NCBI GenBank assembly: GCA_022821085.1
Contig: JAJEEG010000006.1
Span: 1-64,000, forward strand
Length of the DNA stretch: 64,000 nt
Direction of reading: 5' to 3'
From: Candidatus Latescibacterota bacterium
GTDB taxonomy: Bacteria > JAAXHH01
The stretch's first letter is position 1. Every line of letters begins with the position of its first letter. The notes below the pieces were generated by a model that was given only the letters and a program-made list of their open reading frames with translations, was not told the DNA's origin and searched no databases. Of this stretch, positions 9,124-18,400 are shown one piece after another. The position numbers and the translations under genes were made by a program.

Positions 9124-9264
9124 TTTGACTTTCTCCGGCTCATGCCTTGAGCCCGGTAGAGCGGTGAAAAGCGCGATGCAGCGGGCGAGCGTCCAGGCGC
9201 GTAGTGCTTCCAGGCGCGCCGCCGGCTGTGCGTTCGAGCGAATCGATTTGTCGGGAAAGGACAT

Positions 9265-9306
9265 AAAAAATCCCCGTGCCGTAGGTGGATCAGAAGTGGC
9301 ACGGGG
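9265..9306 (-). terminator. Intrinsic terminator in leader copy A
   Basis: Minus strand: CCCCGTGCC (9306-9298) pairs perfectly with GGCACGGGG (9280-9272), followed by A and TTTTTT. It lies ahead of the holin-like gene start, so it would stop transcription of the cluster unless the leader adopts the alternative fold. Confidence 0.8.
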
Positions 9307-9370
9307 ACGCTTTAAAGGTCCGCTGGGTGCGGGTCCGCTAAGGGACGCGAGGGTATTCTGATGCGGTTTT
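9265..9370 (-). promoter_or_regulatory. Conserved RNA leader/attenuator candidate, copy A
   Basis: Minus-strand element matching 2140-2245. It lies 33-40 nt downstream of a clear promoter and upstream of the holin-like gene, so it is transcribed as a 5' leader. It has the same mutually exclusive pairings: ATCAGAA (9362-9356) with TTCTGAT (9295-9289) against the terminator stem. Several GGAC/GTCC combinations inside could form short stems. The variable part between the two copies is confined to the terminator loop. Confidence 0.6.
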
Positions 9371-9409
9371 CAGTGACGCCCGCGCACCTGGCACGGGCAG
9401 CATGACAGA

Positions 9410-9438
9410 ACAATACGTATGTTTAGTATATCTGTCAA
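9410..9438 (-). promoter_or_regulatory. Sigma-70-type promoter for the Ig-repeat/lysis cluster
   Basis: Minus strand: TTGACA (9438-9433), a 17-nt spacer, TATTGT (9415-9410). The start of transcription would be near 9403, just before leader copy A. The region is much AT-richer than its surroundings. Confidence 0.65.
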
Positions 9439-9489
9439 GCGGGTATTTCAAAAAAACACGATTTTCTTCTGTTTGCCTGCAATCTTCAC

Positions 9490-9909
9490 TTAATCTCCTT
9501 TCAATGTGCCCTGGTTGTTCGCCTTGCACCTGCGACACCGGATGCTCCAGGGGCGGGAGAAGTACTTGCCCAGCATGCGGCCGCACTTCCAGCATCTCGG
9601 CTGGTAGTCCGTAACGAGCGCAGGAACCGTGGAACGACCTTCGGAGTGTTCGTCCGGGTTGTCGCCGGTTTCCGGTTCTTCAAGGTGTACGAGCCGATAC
9701 GCGCCGGCATCAAGTTCATCAGGGTGCTCGACCCGATTCGCGTCGGCATCCGGTTCATCCGGGTGCTCGGACCCGTTCCCAGCCTGCGCGATGGCGGTGC
9801 ATTCCCGGTCACGCCGGTTTCCGCACAGCGGGCAGTTCCAGTAGGGACGATCGCCGGTCACAAGAAACATGGACCGGCCGCAGCACTGGGGATTGTTGGA
9901 GACGGTCAT
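9490..9909 (-). CDS. Com-like double zinc-ribbon protein
   Basis: 139 residues. The N-terminus has a Cys cluster (PQCCGRSM ... WNCPLCGNR). The C-terminus reads PRCWKCGRMLGKYFSRP then SIRCRRCKANNQ, matching the CxxC...IxCPRC pattern of phage Mu Com, a zinc-finger translational activator. The middle (about 45-90) is an acidic degenerate repeat built on EHPDEPDAD-like units. ATG 9909 is preceded by GGAGAAAGG at 10-11 nt. It lies upstream of, and in the same direction as, the lysis/adhesin cluster, but a separate promoter stands between them. It could be an RNA- or DNA-binding regulator; the target is unknown. Confidence 0.6.
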   Translation of the reverse strand: MTVSNNPQCCGRSMFLVTGDRPYWNCPLCGNRRDRECTAIAQAGNGSEHPDEPDADANRVEHPDELDAGAYRLVHLEEPETGDNPDEHSEGRSTVPALVTDYQPRCWKCGRMLGKYFSRPWSIRCRRCKANNQGTLKGD

Positions 9910-10335
9910 GAGAGAAGCCTTTCTCCGTCCTCCCGGACGGCATTAACCATGCAGGAATTTTCGGATCCTGCACGATTGAAAGTTATGAAATATGTACAAA
10001 ACAAATGTTTAGCTATCTGCGGAATATGTCAACAGGTTTTTTTGTGCCGGCAGTGTCCGCGAAGTGGTCGGAAACCTCGCGCAATCGTCCGTTGTCGGCG
10101 TGCCGAGAAATCCGAAACTTGTTGTAAACGTGCGGGTTGCGCGGAAGGGTTTGTCGGCTGCGGTCCGGAAGGGTTCCGGCGGTGGCCTTCACCGGCCAGA
10201 CGGTCGGTAATCCGTTGCGTAAGGAGGAGTTACGTACTTTCTAAAATTTGAGGAAGAAAAACTTTAAACCGGTACCCGGTCTCGGCCGTCACCCATGATG
10301 TTGAAGCTTCAACCTGACATCCGACGGCCATCCGA
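9910..10335. other. Intergenic region, AT-rich core with candidate -35
   Basis: A 426-nt gap between the esterase end and the Com-like gene. The AT-rich part at 9950-10050 carries TTGACA on the minus strand (10032-10027), but no convincing -10 at 17 nt, so a promoter for the Com-like gene is only possible. I see no coding signal in the rest. Confidence 0.4.
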
Positions 10336-12303
10336 CTACGGACCTTCGTCTATCCACGCGACGACCTGGTGCATATCGGCGGGGGTACGCTGGGTTCTGA
10401 GGCGGTCCAGCGCGTCCGCCGCGCGATAGGCGGCTTCTATTTCATCGGTTTCAAACGCGTGGCCGATATGGTGCAGATACAACTCGGCCGGGGTCGCCAG
10501 GGCGGCGGCCGCGGCCAGCCCGCCCAGGCGCCGCAGCACCGGTATGAACAGCCTGCTTTCGTATGCCTCATCACTGTCCGTCTCGAATCGGTCGGCGTCG
10601 ATCACGGCGCGGTCGACGTGGGGCGACAGTCCGCAGGCCAGCAGGCACCACGGACCGGCCGCGCCGATGCCGATCAGGGATACCGAGGCGACTTCGCCGG
10701 ATCGCCTGAGCCAGGCGACGGCCGTTAGGATGTCCTGCACGCGGTTCGCGGTCTCGGTGCGGTTGTAGGTCGAGAAGTAGGCGTGTTCACCGGAGGCCGG
10801 CTCACCGTCCGCCAGGCCCGTGCGAAAGACGTCCGCCGCCAGGACCAGCCGGCCCTTGCCCAGCAGGTGTTGAACGAGCGGACCGGGATCCCGCCCGTCA
10901 TCCTGCGTCAGCGCCGACACGCCGTCGGGATGGACCACCAGGACCGCGCCCCGGTGAGGGTCCGGCGGGTGGAATTCGGTAAAGGGGACCCGGTCGCCGA
11001 CGCTCCGCCATCCAATGAACCCCGACTGGACGGTACAATTATCGGTCCGGTGCATGCCCAGGCGGGTCTCGACCAGGTCGTCGTCGGCTGCTTTAGGTGC
11101 GCCGACAGCCGATCGGAATCCGGCCGAGATGACCTGCCGGAACCTGCGCAACGACCTGGCGTCGGAGGGCATCATCTTCTTGAGTTGCTTCTGGGCGCGA
11201 TCGATCCATACGTCCGTCAATCCCTCTTCGTCGACCCAGTCTTCCGGCCTGCTATCAGGCGTAACCGCCAGCATCGAATCCGGTGGTTCCGGTTCGATAG
11301 GCTGTTCCGAAATCCGACCGTCGCTTTCGCTGTCCAGCATCCACTTTCCGAACCATGCATACACGGCTTCCCTGCTGGCGGCATTGTAGTTGTGGCCCGC
11401 GTCGATCTGCACTTCCGCCAGGCAATCCTCCGCGTCGTAGAGTGCATAGACCGCCCGGATGGCCGGGTACTCCATCTCGGGCGTGTTGACCGTCCAGTCC
11501 CCCGAGGCGGACACCAGCAGCAGCGGCCGCGGCGCGGCCAGGGCGGCGATCTCCATGTTGTTCGTTTCGATGCGGAGATTGGGGCCGTTCTCGCAGATGC
11601 ATCCGCCCTGCATGTGCGCCGACACCATGTTCACGGGTGCTGCGGCCCGCACACGGTCGTCCACGGCGGTGAGCATGAAGGTCTGGGTGCCGCCGCCCGA
11701 GGCTCCGGTACAGGCGATGCGGCTGTTGTCCACGTCCGGCAGAGACTGGAGGAAGTCGACGGAACGCATGCCGTTCCAGAGCTGCAGCCCCATGAGGCTG
11801 AGCCCCCAGAGCTGCTTCCGGTCGTCGCCGAACGTCCGGTGGGCCAGCTGCGTGCTGTCGTTGTAGCCGGCCATGGACCACGCAAAGGCCACGTAACCCT
11901 GGAGGGCGAAGTTGATGCACCGGGCGGGTATCGACCCGTCAGGCTCGTGGTTCAGCCTGCCCTCCTTCCAGTGGCCGTGGGGATTCAGGATGGCCGGGCG
12001 GAGGCCGTCGCCGGCAGGGCGGTACAGGTTCCCGGTCACGTAAAAACCCGGCAGGCTTTGGAACCGCACATTCTCGATGCTGTATCTATCGCGTTCGACC
12101 CGGTGGGTGATCTCCGCGTTCAGCGGGCTGCGGGCGGGGTTCGGCCAGAGTCCCATGCTGACCAGGATGTGCTCACGGAGCGATCGGGCGCGCTTCTCCC
12201 AGGCTTCCTTCGTGGCCGGCGCGACGAACTCGCAGGGCAGGTTCAGGTGGCGAATCTCGGTCCCGCGGCGGTCGACGGGGGGCAGGGGATCATGGCTGTA
12301 CAT
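10336..12303 (-). CDS. Alpha/beta hydrolase, acetylxylan esterase-like
   Basis: 655 residues with no signal peptide. The N-terminal ~380 residues form the recognisable esterase. GFYVTGNLYRP and AILNPHGHW lead to the nucleophile elbow in CTGASGGGTQ (GxSxG-type, Ser at the centre), an acidic residue follows, and the catalytic His is in DAGHNYN. The C-terminal ~250 residues look like a second, diverged hydrolase-type half without a clear nucleophile. ATG 12303 has GGAG 7-8 nt upstream; extension further 5' runs into the previous gene. It is the last gene of a minus-strand operon, 43 nt after the sugar-isomerase-like gene, which suggests deacylation of a sugar or plant-wall fragment. Substrate not determinable. 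Confidence 0.75.
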   Translation of the reverse strand: MYSHDPLPPVDRRGTEIRHLNLPCEFVAPATKEAWEKRARSLREHILVSMGLWPNPARSPLNAEITHRVERDRYSIENVRFQSLPGFYVTGNLYRPAGDGLRPAILNPHGHWKEGRLNHEPDGSIPARCINFALQGYVAFAWSMAGYNDSTQLAHRTFGDDRKQLWGLSLMGLQLWNGMRSVDFLQSLPDVDNSRIACTGASGGGTQTFMLTAVDDRVRAAAPVNMVSAHMQGGCICENGPNLRIETNNMEIAALAAPRPLLLVSASGDWTVNTPEMEYPAIRAVYALYDAEDCLAEVQIDAGHNYNAASREAVYAWFGKWMLDSESDGRISEQPIEPEPPDSMLAVTPDSRPEDWVDEEGLTDVWIDRAQKQLKKMMPSDARSLRRFRQVISAGFRSAVGAPKAADDDLVETRLGMHRTDNCTVQSGFIGWRSVGDRVPFTEFHPPDPHRGAVLVVHPDGVSALTQDDGRDPGPLVQHLLGKGRLVLAADVFRTGLADGEPASGEHAYFSTYNRTETANRVQDILTAVAWLRRSGEVASVSLIGIGAAGPWCLLACGLSPHVDRAVIDADRFETDSDEAYESRLFIPVLRRLGGLAAAAALATPAELYLHHIGHAFETDEIEAAYRAADALDRLRTQRTPADMHQVVAWIDEGP

Positions 12304-12346
12304 GGAGTGCTCCGAAGGGTGAAACAAGGCGGTGCGCGAGAAACGC

Positions 12347-13276
12347 TCAGGAAACGTCCCAGGGTCCGGCCGGCCGCTGATACGCCGCGCCGGCGGGCGG
12401 GAGGAACTGGCGGAGATGGCGGCCGCCCAGGGCGAATCCGGCCAGCCCGGGCATGCCCCGGTCCTCGTTCTCGACGCAGAGGACGTAGTCATAGCCCGAC
12501 TCGACCAGCGCGCCGATGACGGTGCCCCAGTTGAGCTGGCCGCGCCCCGGCACGCGGTACTGCCACCACCAGTTGCCGATGATGCCCTGGCGGAACAGCA
12601 TGGTTCGGCTCACCTCGGCGTCCTTCACGTCCGCGTAGACCCACTTGCCCGCGAACATGCGGATGGCGTCCTCGGCGGGCAGGATCATCATCCACAGCCA
12701 GTGGGAGGGATCGCAGGAGAGGCCCAGGTGGTCGGACGGCACCGCGTCGAGCACCCGCTCCCACATCTCCGGGTTGCAGGCGATGTTGCCCATGCGCACC
12801 GCGCCGTCCAGGGCGATGGTGACGCCATGGTCTTCGGCCAGCTTTACGATAGGCTCGTAGCGCGCCCGAAACCGTTCCACCAGTTCCGCGGAACGGTCGC
12901 CGGGGTTACCGGGCGTCGAAGAAAACTGCCCGTAGAAATGCCAGCCCACGGGACTGCCGGCGTGGGTGACAACGACCGGCGTGCCCAGGGCCGAGGCCGC
13001 CAGGATAGCCTTTCGCAGTCGCTCCTCCGCCGCGTCCGCCTGCTCCGTGTCGTCGTCCAGCAGGTTGTTGTGGGCCGACAGCGCGGCCAGGTAGACGCCG
13101 TGCGACTGCAGGATGTCGTTGACTTCGCCGGGTCCGTCGGCGAGGATGCGGTCCGGGTCGACGGCCCCGCCGGCCGAGAGCCGCACCGCGTCGAACCCGT
13201 TCTCCTTCGCCCAGCCGGCGCATTCCTCCAGGGACCAGGCGTCCCCTCCCGCACTTGTGAAAAAACTGAGGTCCAT
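12347..13276 (-). CDS. Sugar phosphate isomerase/epimerase-type TIM barrel
   Basis: 309 residues, the usual length for the xylose-isomerase-like TIM-barrel superfamily (AP_endonuc_2 fold). Visible strands and metal-site elements include FDAVRLSAGG, PVVVTHAGSP, VTIALDGA, LGLSCDPSHW, KWVYADVKDAE and YVLCVENED, the alternating Glu/Asp/His pattern of divalent-metal sugar isomerases. ATG 13276 gives the conserved start MDLSFFTSAG; only a weak GGTGA site precedes it. The preceding stop is 2 nt away, so translation is probably coupled. Likely cytoplasmic epimerase or isomerase in a sugar-acid pathway together with the esterase and cupin. Confidence 0.8.
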   Translation of the reverse strand: MDLSFFTSAGGDAWSLEECAGWAKENGFDAVRLSAGGAVDPDRILADGPGEVNDILQSHGVYLAALSAHNNLLDDDTEQADAAEERLRKAILAASALGTPVVVTHAGSPVGWHFYGQFSSTPGNPGDRSAELVERFRARYEPIVKLAEDHGVTIALDGAVRMGNIACNPEMWERVLDAVPSDHLGLSCDPSHWLWMMILPAEDAIRMFAGKWVYADVKDAEVSRTMLFRQGIIGNWWWQYRVPGRGQLNWGTVIGALVESGYDYVLCVENEDRGMPGLAGFALGGRHLRQFLPPAGAAYQRPAGPWDVS

Positions 13277-13278
13277 GG

Positions 13279-13605
13279 TCACCTGCCCGAGCGCTGTGTG
13301 CTGCCCGCCAGTCTGTTCAGCCGGACGTACCAGGCGCCCGATTCCGGTTTGCGATACTTGTCGCCGATTTCGTCGAGTGCTACTTCGTCCGATTCCAGGA
13401 CCGCGTGCAGCGCCGCCCTCCAGTCCACGGCCCCCCGGTTCTTCTGGTAGCGGACGTTGAGCAGCCTGCCACTGCGTCCCTCTTCCGGCGTGAGGTCCAG
13501 CAGCGCTTTGCGCGCCGCATCGAGATCGGCCCTGGCGGCCTCGAGCCGTTTCAGACATTGCACGTAGTCGTGTTCGGCGCGCTCCCAGTCGTCCCTGAAA
13601 TCCAT
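13279..13605 (-). CDS. Unknown small coiled-coil protein
   Basis: 108 residues. The first ~45 residues are a charged helix (MDFRDDWERAEHDYVQCLKR onward, ALLDL), the rest is mixed (DWRAALHAVLESDEVALDEI, ESGAWYVRL). I do not recognise a family. ATG 13605 has AAGGAAC 6 nt upstream, and the stop lies 2 nt before the isomerase start, so it belongs to this operon. Confidence 0.6.
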   Translation of the reverse strand: MDFRDDWERAEHDYVQCLKRLEAARADLDAARKALLDLTPEEGRSGRLLNVRYQKNRGAVDWRAALHAVLESDEVALDEIGDKYRKPESGAWYVRLNRLAGSTQRSGR

Positions 13606-13689
13606 GTCGATGTTCCTTGTAGATATTTCTTGAATACGTGTGCTGAAGTAGACAGATCGTTCGTCGTTGGGTGGTTCAGTCCGCGCCGC

Positions 13690-14052
13690 CTAAGCCCGGC
13701 CTTCTGCGTACCGGTCCGTCGGCGTCTTGACCAGTTCCAGCGAGGGGATGTACCCTTCCTTTTCGATGTAGTAATGGGCGTGATCGTGGCACCCGGGCGG
13801 CTTAGTCCCGTCGAACACACTGATCGTGAAATCTTCGCTGTTCGTCCCGGCGCAACCGTGTTCGAATCCCGCGGGGATCATCCAGACGTCGCCCGCTTCC
13901 AAAACGAAATCCTCCCGGTTGCCGTCGTGATCGATCCAGAATCCCGTCCCGCTCCCTTTCAGGATCAGCCAGGTCTCGTCATGGTCGTGAAAGTGCTTCT
14001 CGCAGGTGGGCAGGAGGAAGCCGCTCTTCATCAAGGCCTTGTGGTGGGCCAT
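13690..14052 (-). CDS. Cupin-domain protein
   Basis: 120 residues, a single Cupin_2 barrel. The first metal motif is HFHDHDETWLILKG (His, His, Glu) and the second is GDVWMIPAGFEHG (His). ATG 14052 is preferred because GGAAAGG precedes it at about 8 nt; the next in-frame ATG upstream lacks a site. It heads the minus-strand operon behind a good promoter. Such small cupins often are sugar-binding enzymes or sensors; an enzymatic role is not proved. Confidence 0.8.
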   Translation of the reverse strand: MAHHKALMKSGFLLPTCEKHFHDHDETWLILKGSGTGFWIDHDGNREDFVLEAGDVWMIPAGFEHGCAGTNSEDFTISVFDGTKPPGCHDHAHYYIEKEGYIPSLELVKTPTDRYAEGRA

Positions 14053-14129
14053 CGGAGTTCCTTTCCGTGGAGTTGGGACAAACACCATGTCATGTATAGT
14101 GTGCAGGTGGTATTCCTTTAACAGTGTGT

Positions 14130-14158
14130 ATTATATGGTCGGCGCTCCGGTATATCAA
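14130..14158 (-). promoter_or_regulatory. Promoter of the cupin-isomerase-esterase operon
   Basis: Minus strand: TTGATA (14158-14153), 17-nt spacer, perfect TATAAT (14135-14130), about 78 nt before the cupin start. Confidence 0.65.
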
Positions 14159-14195
14159 GGATCATTGGTGTCGGGTGGCGTGTGCGGGTAAAGGG

Positions 14196-14224
14196 TTGAA
14201 GAAGCGGACCACATTCGGTATACT
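14196..14224 (+). promoter_or_regulatory. Promoter candidate for the AlbA_2 gene
   Basis: Plus strand: TTGAAG (14196-14201), 17-nt spacer, TATACT (14219-14224). It faces away from the cupin promoter, so 14053-14382 is a divergent regulatory region. It leaves a leader of about 150 nt in which I see no obvious hairpin. Confidence 0.45.
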
Positions 14225-14382
14225 TTTGGGTATGGACACAGCCGACTGTTGAAGAAGGCAGGGATCAGGTGTGGATCTTCTGATCAAGTTCTAGTGTAGA
14301 ATTCCTGTGGTCGTCGCTGAACGGAAATCCAATCTTTAAGAAGGATTTGCTCTACCGAAGTTGTTCGAGGAGAGTTGTTTAA

Positions 14383-15126
14383 ATGTCTAATTCACCACAA
14401 CTCCATGTTAGTGAAGAATTCGCTCGTTTTCTAGAAAAACCGACTCGAGAGAGTTTCAGGGGATTACTTCAGACGCATTTGGGTGAATACGACTACTTGG
14501 ATTTCAAAGAGGATTGGCCAGAAAAAACAAAGATTGCAAAAAGTATCTTAGCCTTTGCCAATAGCGGAACGGGTTGTCTTATTCTAGGTGTTGCGGAAAG
14601 TGAGGATGGAACTTTCGACGTAAAAGGACTTCAATCTCTCAAAGACAAGACAAAGTTAAAGGATTCGTTACAAGGATACGTACCGCAATCCGTTGGTTAC
14701 GACGTTTTTGATTTCGAGTACAAATCTTCCGAGTATAGCAACCTGATTGGTAAGAAATTCCAGATTCTTCTGGTTAAATACAATGAGAATGCGATACCAG
14801 TATTGTCGCTGGCAGCAGGCGGATCACTTCACCGAAACAGGATTTATATTCGTCATAACGACAGTACACGAGAAGCAGATCATGAGCAGGTTCAGCGACT
14901 GATAGATAAACGCATCAATCGGAGTCAACAGACACCCAAGAGTCGTGAGTTAAAAGAGCATCTGTCGGAACTGAAGGAATTGTACAGACAACGAGTGCCG
15001 GATCTACTCTATCTCGGCAGGGCAGATTCAATTTCCATGACTGGATACTACGGGTTTTTGGATAGGATGATAAAACACAAACAATCAATAATCGAAAAAC
15101 TACTCGGTTTAACATCGAGCGGTTAA
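14383..15126 (+). CDS. Schlafen AlbA_2-domain protein
   Basis: 247 residues. Residues ~25-170 form an AlbA_2 domain: EYDYLDFKEDWPEKTKIAKS, LAFANSGTGCLILGV, then RIYIRHNDSTREADHEQVQR. AlbA_2 proteins bind or cleave nucleic acid and are frequent in defence islands. The ~75-residue C-terminal tail is helical and charged with no recognised domain, so there is no fused helicase or ATPase. The gene is AT-rich relative to the flanks and its codon use differs. GAGGAGAG precedes the ATG by about 9 nt. It is the first gene of the island and is separated from the R-M gene by 325 nt. Confidence 0.75.
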   Translation: MSNSPQLHVSEEFARFLEKPTRESFRGLLQTHLGEYDYLDFKEDWPEKTKIAKSILAFANSGTGCLILGVAESEDGTFDVKGLQSLKDKTKLKDSLQGYVPQSVGYDVFDFEYKSSEYSNLIGKKFQILLVKYNENAIPVLSLAAGGSLHRNRIYIRHNDSTREADHEQVQRLIDKRINRSQQTPKSRELKEHLSELKELYRQRVPDLLYLGRADSISMTGYYGFLDRMIKHKQSIIEKLLGLTSSG

Positions 15127-15451
15127 GTGGTTGTCTTGGTAGATTTGGCTTGATAACGATCTTTCGGCATTTAGCTGAATCACGGCGTAGAGTGTCGAGT
15201 TTACCGACAATGAAGCTGGGTGACTGGTCATTTCGTAAATCTTGAATCTGTCCGGGACTTACTTTATGGATCTTGATGTCTTCAGCGAAAGGGCTAAGTG
15301 TTGAAGCGGTCTCGTCGTGTTGTCAATGAGCACTCTAGTGCGGGAGAGATCAACAAGGGTCGCTATATAGCAATGACCCGTTCTGTGGCCGTTCTCGTCG
15401 AGGTCAACCCGTCGACTACAGAGTAGTTTAACCTGCCTGTCGAACGATGAT
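15127..15451. other. Intergenic region, no feature seen
   Basis: 325 nt between the AlbA_2 and R-M genes. Low GC; no gene, clean hairpin terminator or convincing promoter found. The reverse-strand open frame here has no ribosome-binding site and runs into the R-M gene. Confidence 0.5.
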
Positions 15452-18400
15452 ATGAATTCCAAACCCATTTTCTCGACATATCTCAAGGACCTTTCTTCGG
15501 TCGCGCACCAGGGTGACGCTCGCGAGGAGAGCTTCTATCCGGCATTAGCCAAAATGCTGGAAGAGTTCGCCCATGCTGCCGGAAGAACGCACGTCCATGT
15601 GACCACCCTACCCAGACCCACCGAGGGCGGCAACCCGGATTTCCGCATATGGAACGGAAGGGATCGGATAACCGGTTACATCGAAGCAAAGAAACCCACC
15701 GTGGAGTCGCTCGATCATGTCGAGGGATCGGAGCAACTCGACCGATACAGATCCACGTTTCCCAATCTGATACTCACTAACTTTCTAGAGTTTCGACTCT
15801 ACCGGAAGGGCGAGCGCGTCGAAACGGTTCGGGCTGGTCGTCCTTTTGTGCTAAATTCGCTGCAATCCGCTCCACCGCTTGAAAACCAGGACGATCTTCA
15901 TGCATTGATCGATCGGTTTCTGGGCTTTGAGTTGCCGCAATCCTTCAATGCCGAGTCTCTAGCAATTGAGTTGGCCAAGCGCACGCGAATCCTGCGGGAG
16001 GTGATCAGCGAACAATTCGAATCAGAAATAAACGCGCCGGACAGGCTCACCGGTTTTTTTGAAGCGTTTCAAACCTACCTGATCGGCTCGCTCACGCCCG
16101 AGGATTTCGCCGATCTGTTCGCTCAGACCATTACCTACGGTTTGTTTGCCGCGAGGACTCGAGCGGGTGACGAAGATGATTTCAATCGTCGCGTAGCGTT
16201 CGACAACATTCCGCCAACCATCGGCGTACTTCGCGACTTGTTTCGTTTCATATCGCTGGACGAATTACCTGAATCGCTTGCCTGGTGCGTGGACGACCTC
16301 GCTGACGTGCTGGCCGCGGCCGATGCTTCCGGCATACTCGATCGATACTATCGCGAGGGAAAAGGTAGAGACCCGATCGTACACTTCTACGAGACCTTCC
16401 TGGCGCAATACGATCCCGATGAACGCGAACGCCGAGGTGTCTATTATACACCGGAACCGGTGGTGGGTTATATCGTTCGGTCACTCCATGGCCTGCTCAA
16501 GACCGAGTTCGACAAACAAGATGGTCTTGCTGCCGATGGCGTGACCTTGCTGGATCCCGCTGCGGGCACTATGACCTTCGTTGCGCGGGCGGCTCAATTG
16601 GCGGTCGAAGAATATGAAGAGAAGTACGGTAGCGGCGGTCGAGCGGATTTTGTACAAAATCACGTTCTGAAGAACTTCTATGCGCTTGAATTGATGATGG
16701 CGCCGTATGCTATTGGTCATCTCAAGATGAGCATCTTTCTCGAAGAACTTGGGCATCGGCTCGCAGACAACGAACGGATCCCACTCTATCTTACCAATAC
16801 GCTCGATGTGGAGATACTGGAACGGAGTCGGATCCCGGGCCTTGCCGCCCTGGCCGAGGAGTCACGTCTGGCTGGAGAGGTCAAGAAGCAAACGCCGATT
16901 TTACTAATCTTGGGTAATCCTCCCTACTCGGGCCATTCGAGCAACAAAGGTAAGTGGATACGGGAGCTGATCGATGACTACTATAAGGTCGACGACAAAC
17001 CCCTGGACGAGAAGAACCTCAAGTGGCTTCAGGACGATTATGTCAAGTTCTTACGTTTCGCCCAGTACAAGATCGAACAGACCGGCCAGGGTATAGTAGG
17101 AATGATCACCAACCACAGTTACCTGGAAAATAAGACATTTCGCGGCATGCGCCAAAGTTTGATGAAAACGTATGACGAAATCTTCATTCTCAATCTGCAT
17201 GGAAGTTCGCAGAAGCCGGAGTCGGTTCCCGACGAATGTATGAACCAGAATGTATTCGATATACAACAGGGAGTTGCCATCGCGTTTTTTGTCAAGCGAG
17301 GGCGACAACACGCTGATGACGCCCGTGTCTATTACTGCGATAATTGGGGTAAACGTGAAGGTAAATACAACTGGTTGAACTCGCATTGCCTCACAGATAC
17401 CGAATGGCAGAGGGTGAATCCGGTCTCGGGAGACTACCTATTCGTTCCGCAAGACGAAACGCTTAAGGCGAGATTTGATCAGTTTCCTTCCATTCCGTGC
17501 ATATTTCCGGTTAACAGCGTCGGCATAGTGACAGCGCGTGATCGGCTGACTATACATCGCTCGGAGCCGGAAGTATGGAGTACCGTTGTACCATTTTCGA
17601 AGATGGGTGCTGAACTTGCTCGGGACGCATATCAACTAGGCAATGACGCAAGAGACTGGAAGGTTACTTACGCACAGAAGGATTTATTGGATTCTGGACC
17701 TTCTCGTGATAAAATCGTACCGATTCAGTACAGACCATTTGACATTAGGTATACCTACTACACAGGACGGTCTCGTGGATTCATCTGTATGCCACGTCCC
17801 GAAGTCATGAGGCACTTGCTGGACAGGGAGAACATCGCATTTCACGTCTGCGGCCAGACAGTCAGTGAGACATGGCAACATTGCCTGGTTACAGATGGCA
17901 TAACCGACGATTGTTACGTTTCTAACCGGTCAAGAGAACGAGGGTATACCTGTCCACTTTATACTTACCCAGACACCGAAGTATACAATCTGTTTGCTGG
18001 TCACGAACAACCCAACCGGCAACCCAACTTGAATCCGGAGATTTTAGCCGCACTCTCGGAGGTTCATAAACGAGAACCTTCACCGGAAGAGGTGTTTCAC
18101 TACGTTTACGCAGTCCTGCATGCTCCAGCTTACCGGGAGAAATACGCCGAGTTCCTGCGAAGGAAATTCCCACGGGTACCATTTGCAGCCGACAGAAGGT
18201 TGTTTGCCAGTCTCGCTGCTTTTGGCACGAGACTGACCGACCTTCATCTTCTCAAATCTTCGGAACTCGATCCTCCTGTCTGTCAATTCGAAGGTGAAGG
18301 CGACTCGGTGGTCGAGACCACGAAGTCAAAGGGGTTTGGCTATGACTCGGATGCACAACGCATGCACATCAATGGGAGCCAATACTTCACTCACATCTCC

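Noticed and set aside
9123-9264. Longer start for the holin-like protein at 9264
   Set aside because: That ATG directly abuts the terminator T-run and lacks a ribosome-binding site; ATG 9123 has one and places the membrane helix near the N-terminus.
9646-10251. 201-residue plus-strand frame
   Set aside because: Mostly antisense to the acidic repeat of the Com-like gene; apparent repeats come from that, no motif.
13850-13880. tRNA-like TTCGAATCCCGCGG
   Set aside because: Lies inside the cupin gene and has no matching acceptor or anticodon stems.
15259-15486. 75-residue minus-strand frame before the R-M gene
   Set aside because: No ribosome-binding site and overlaps the R-M start.
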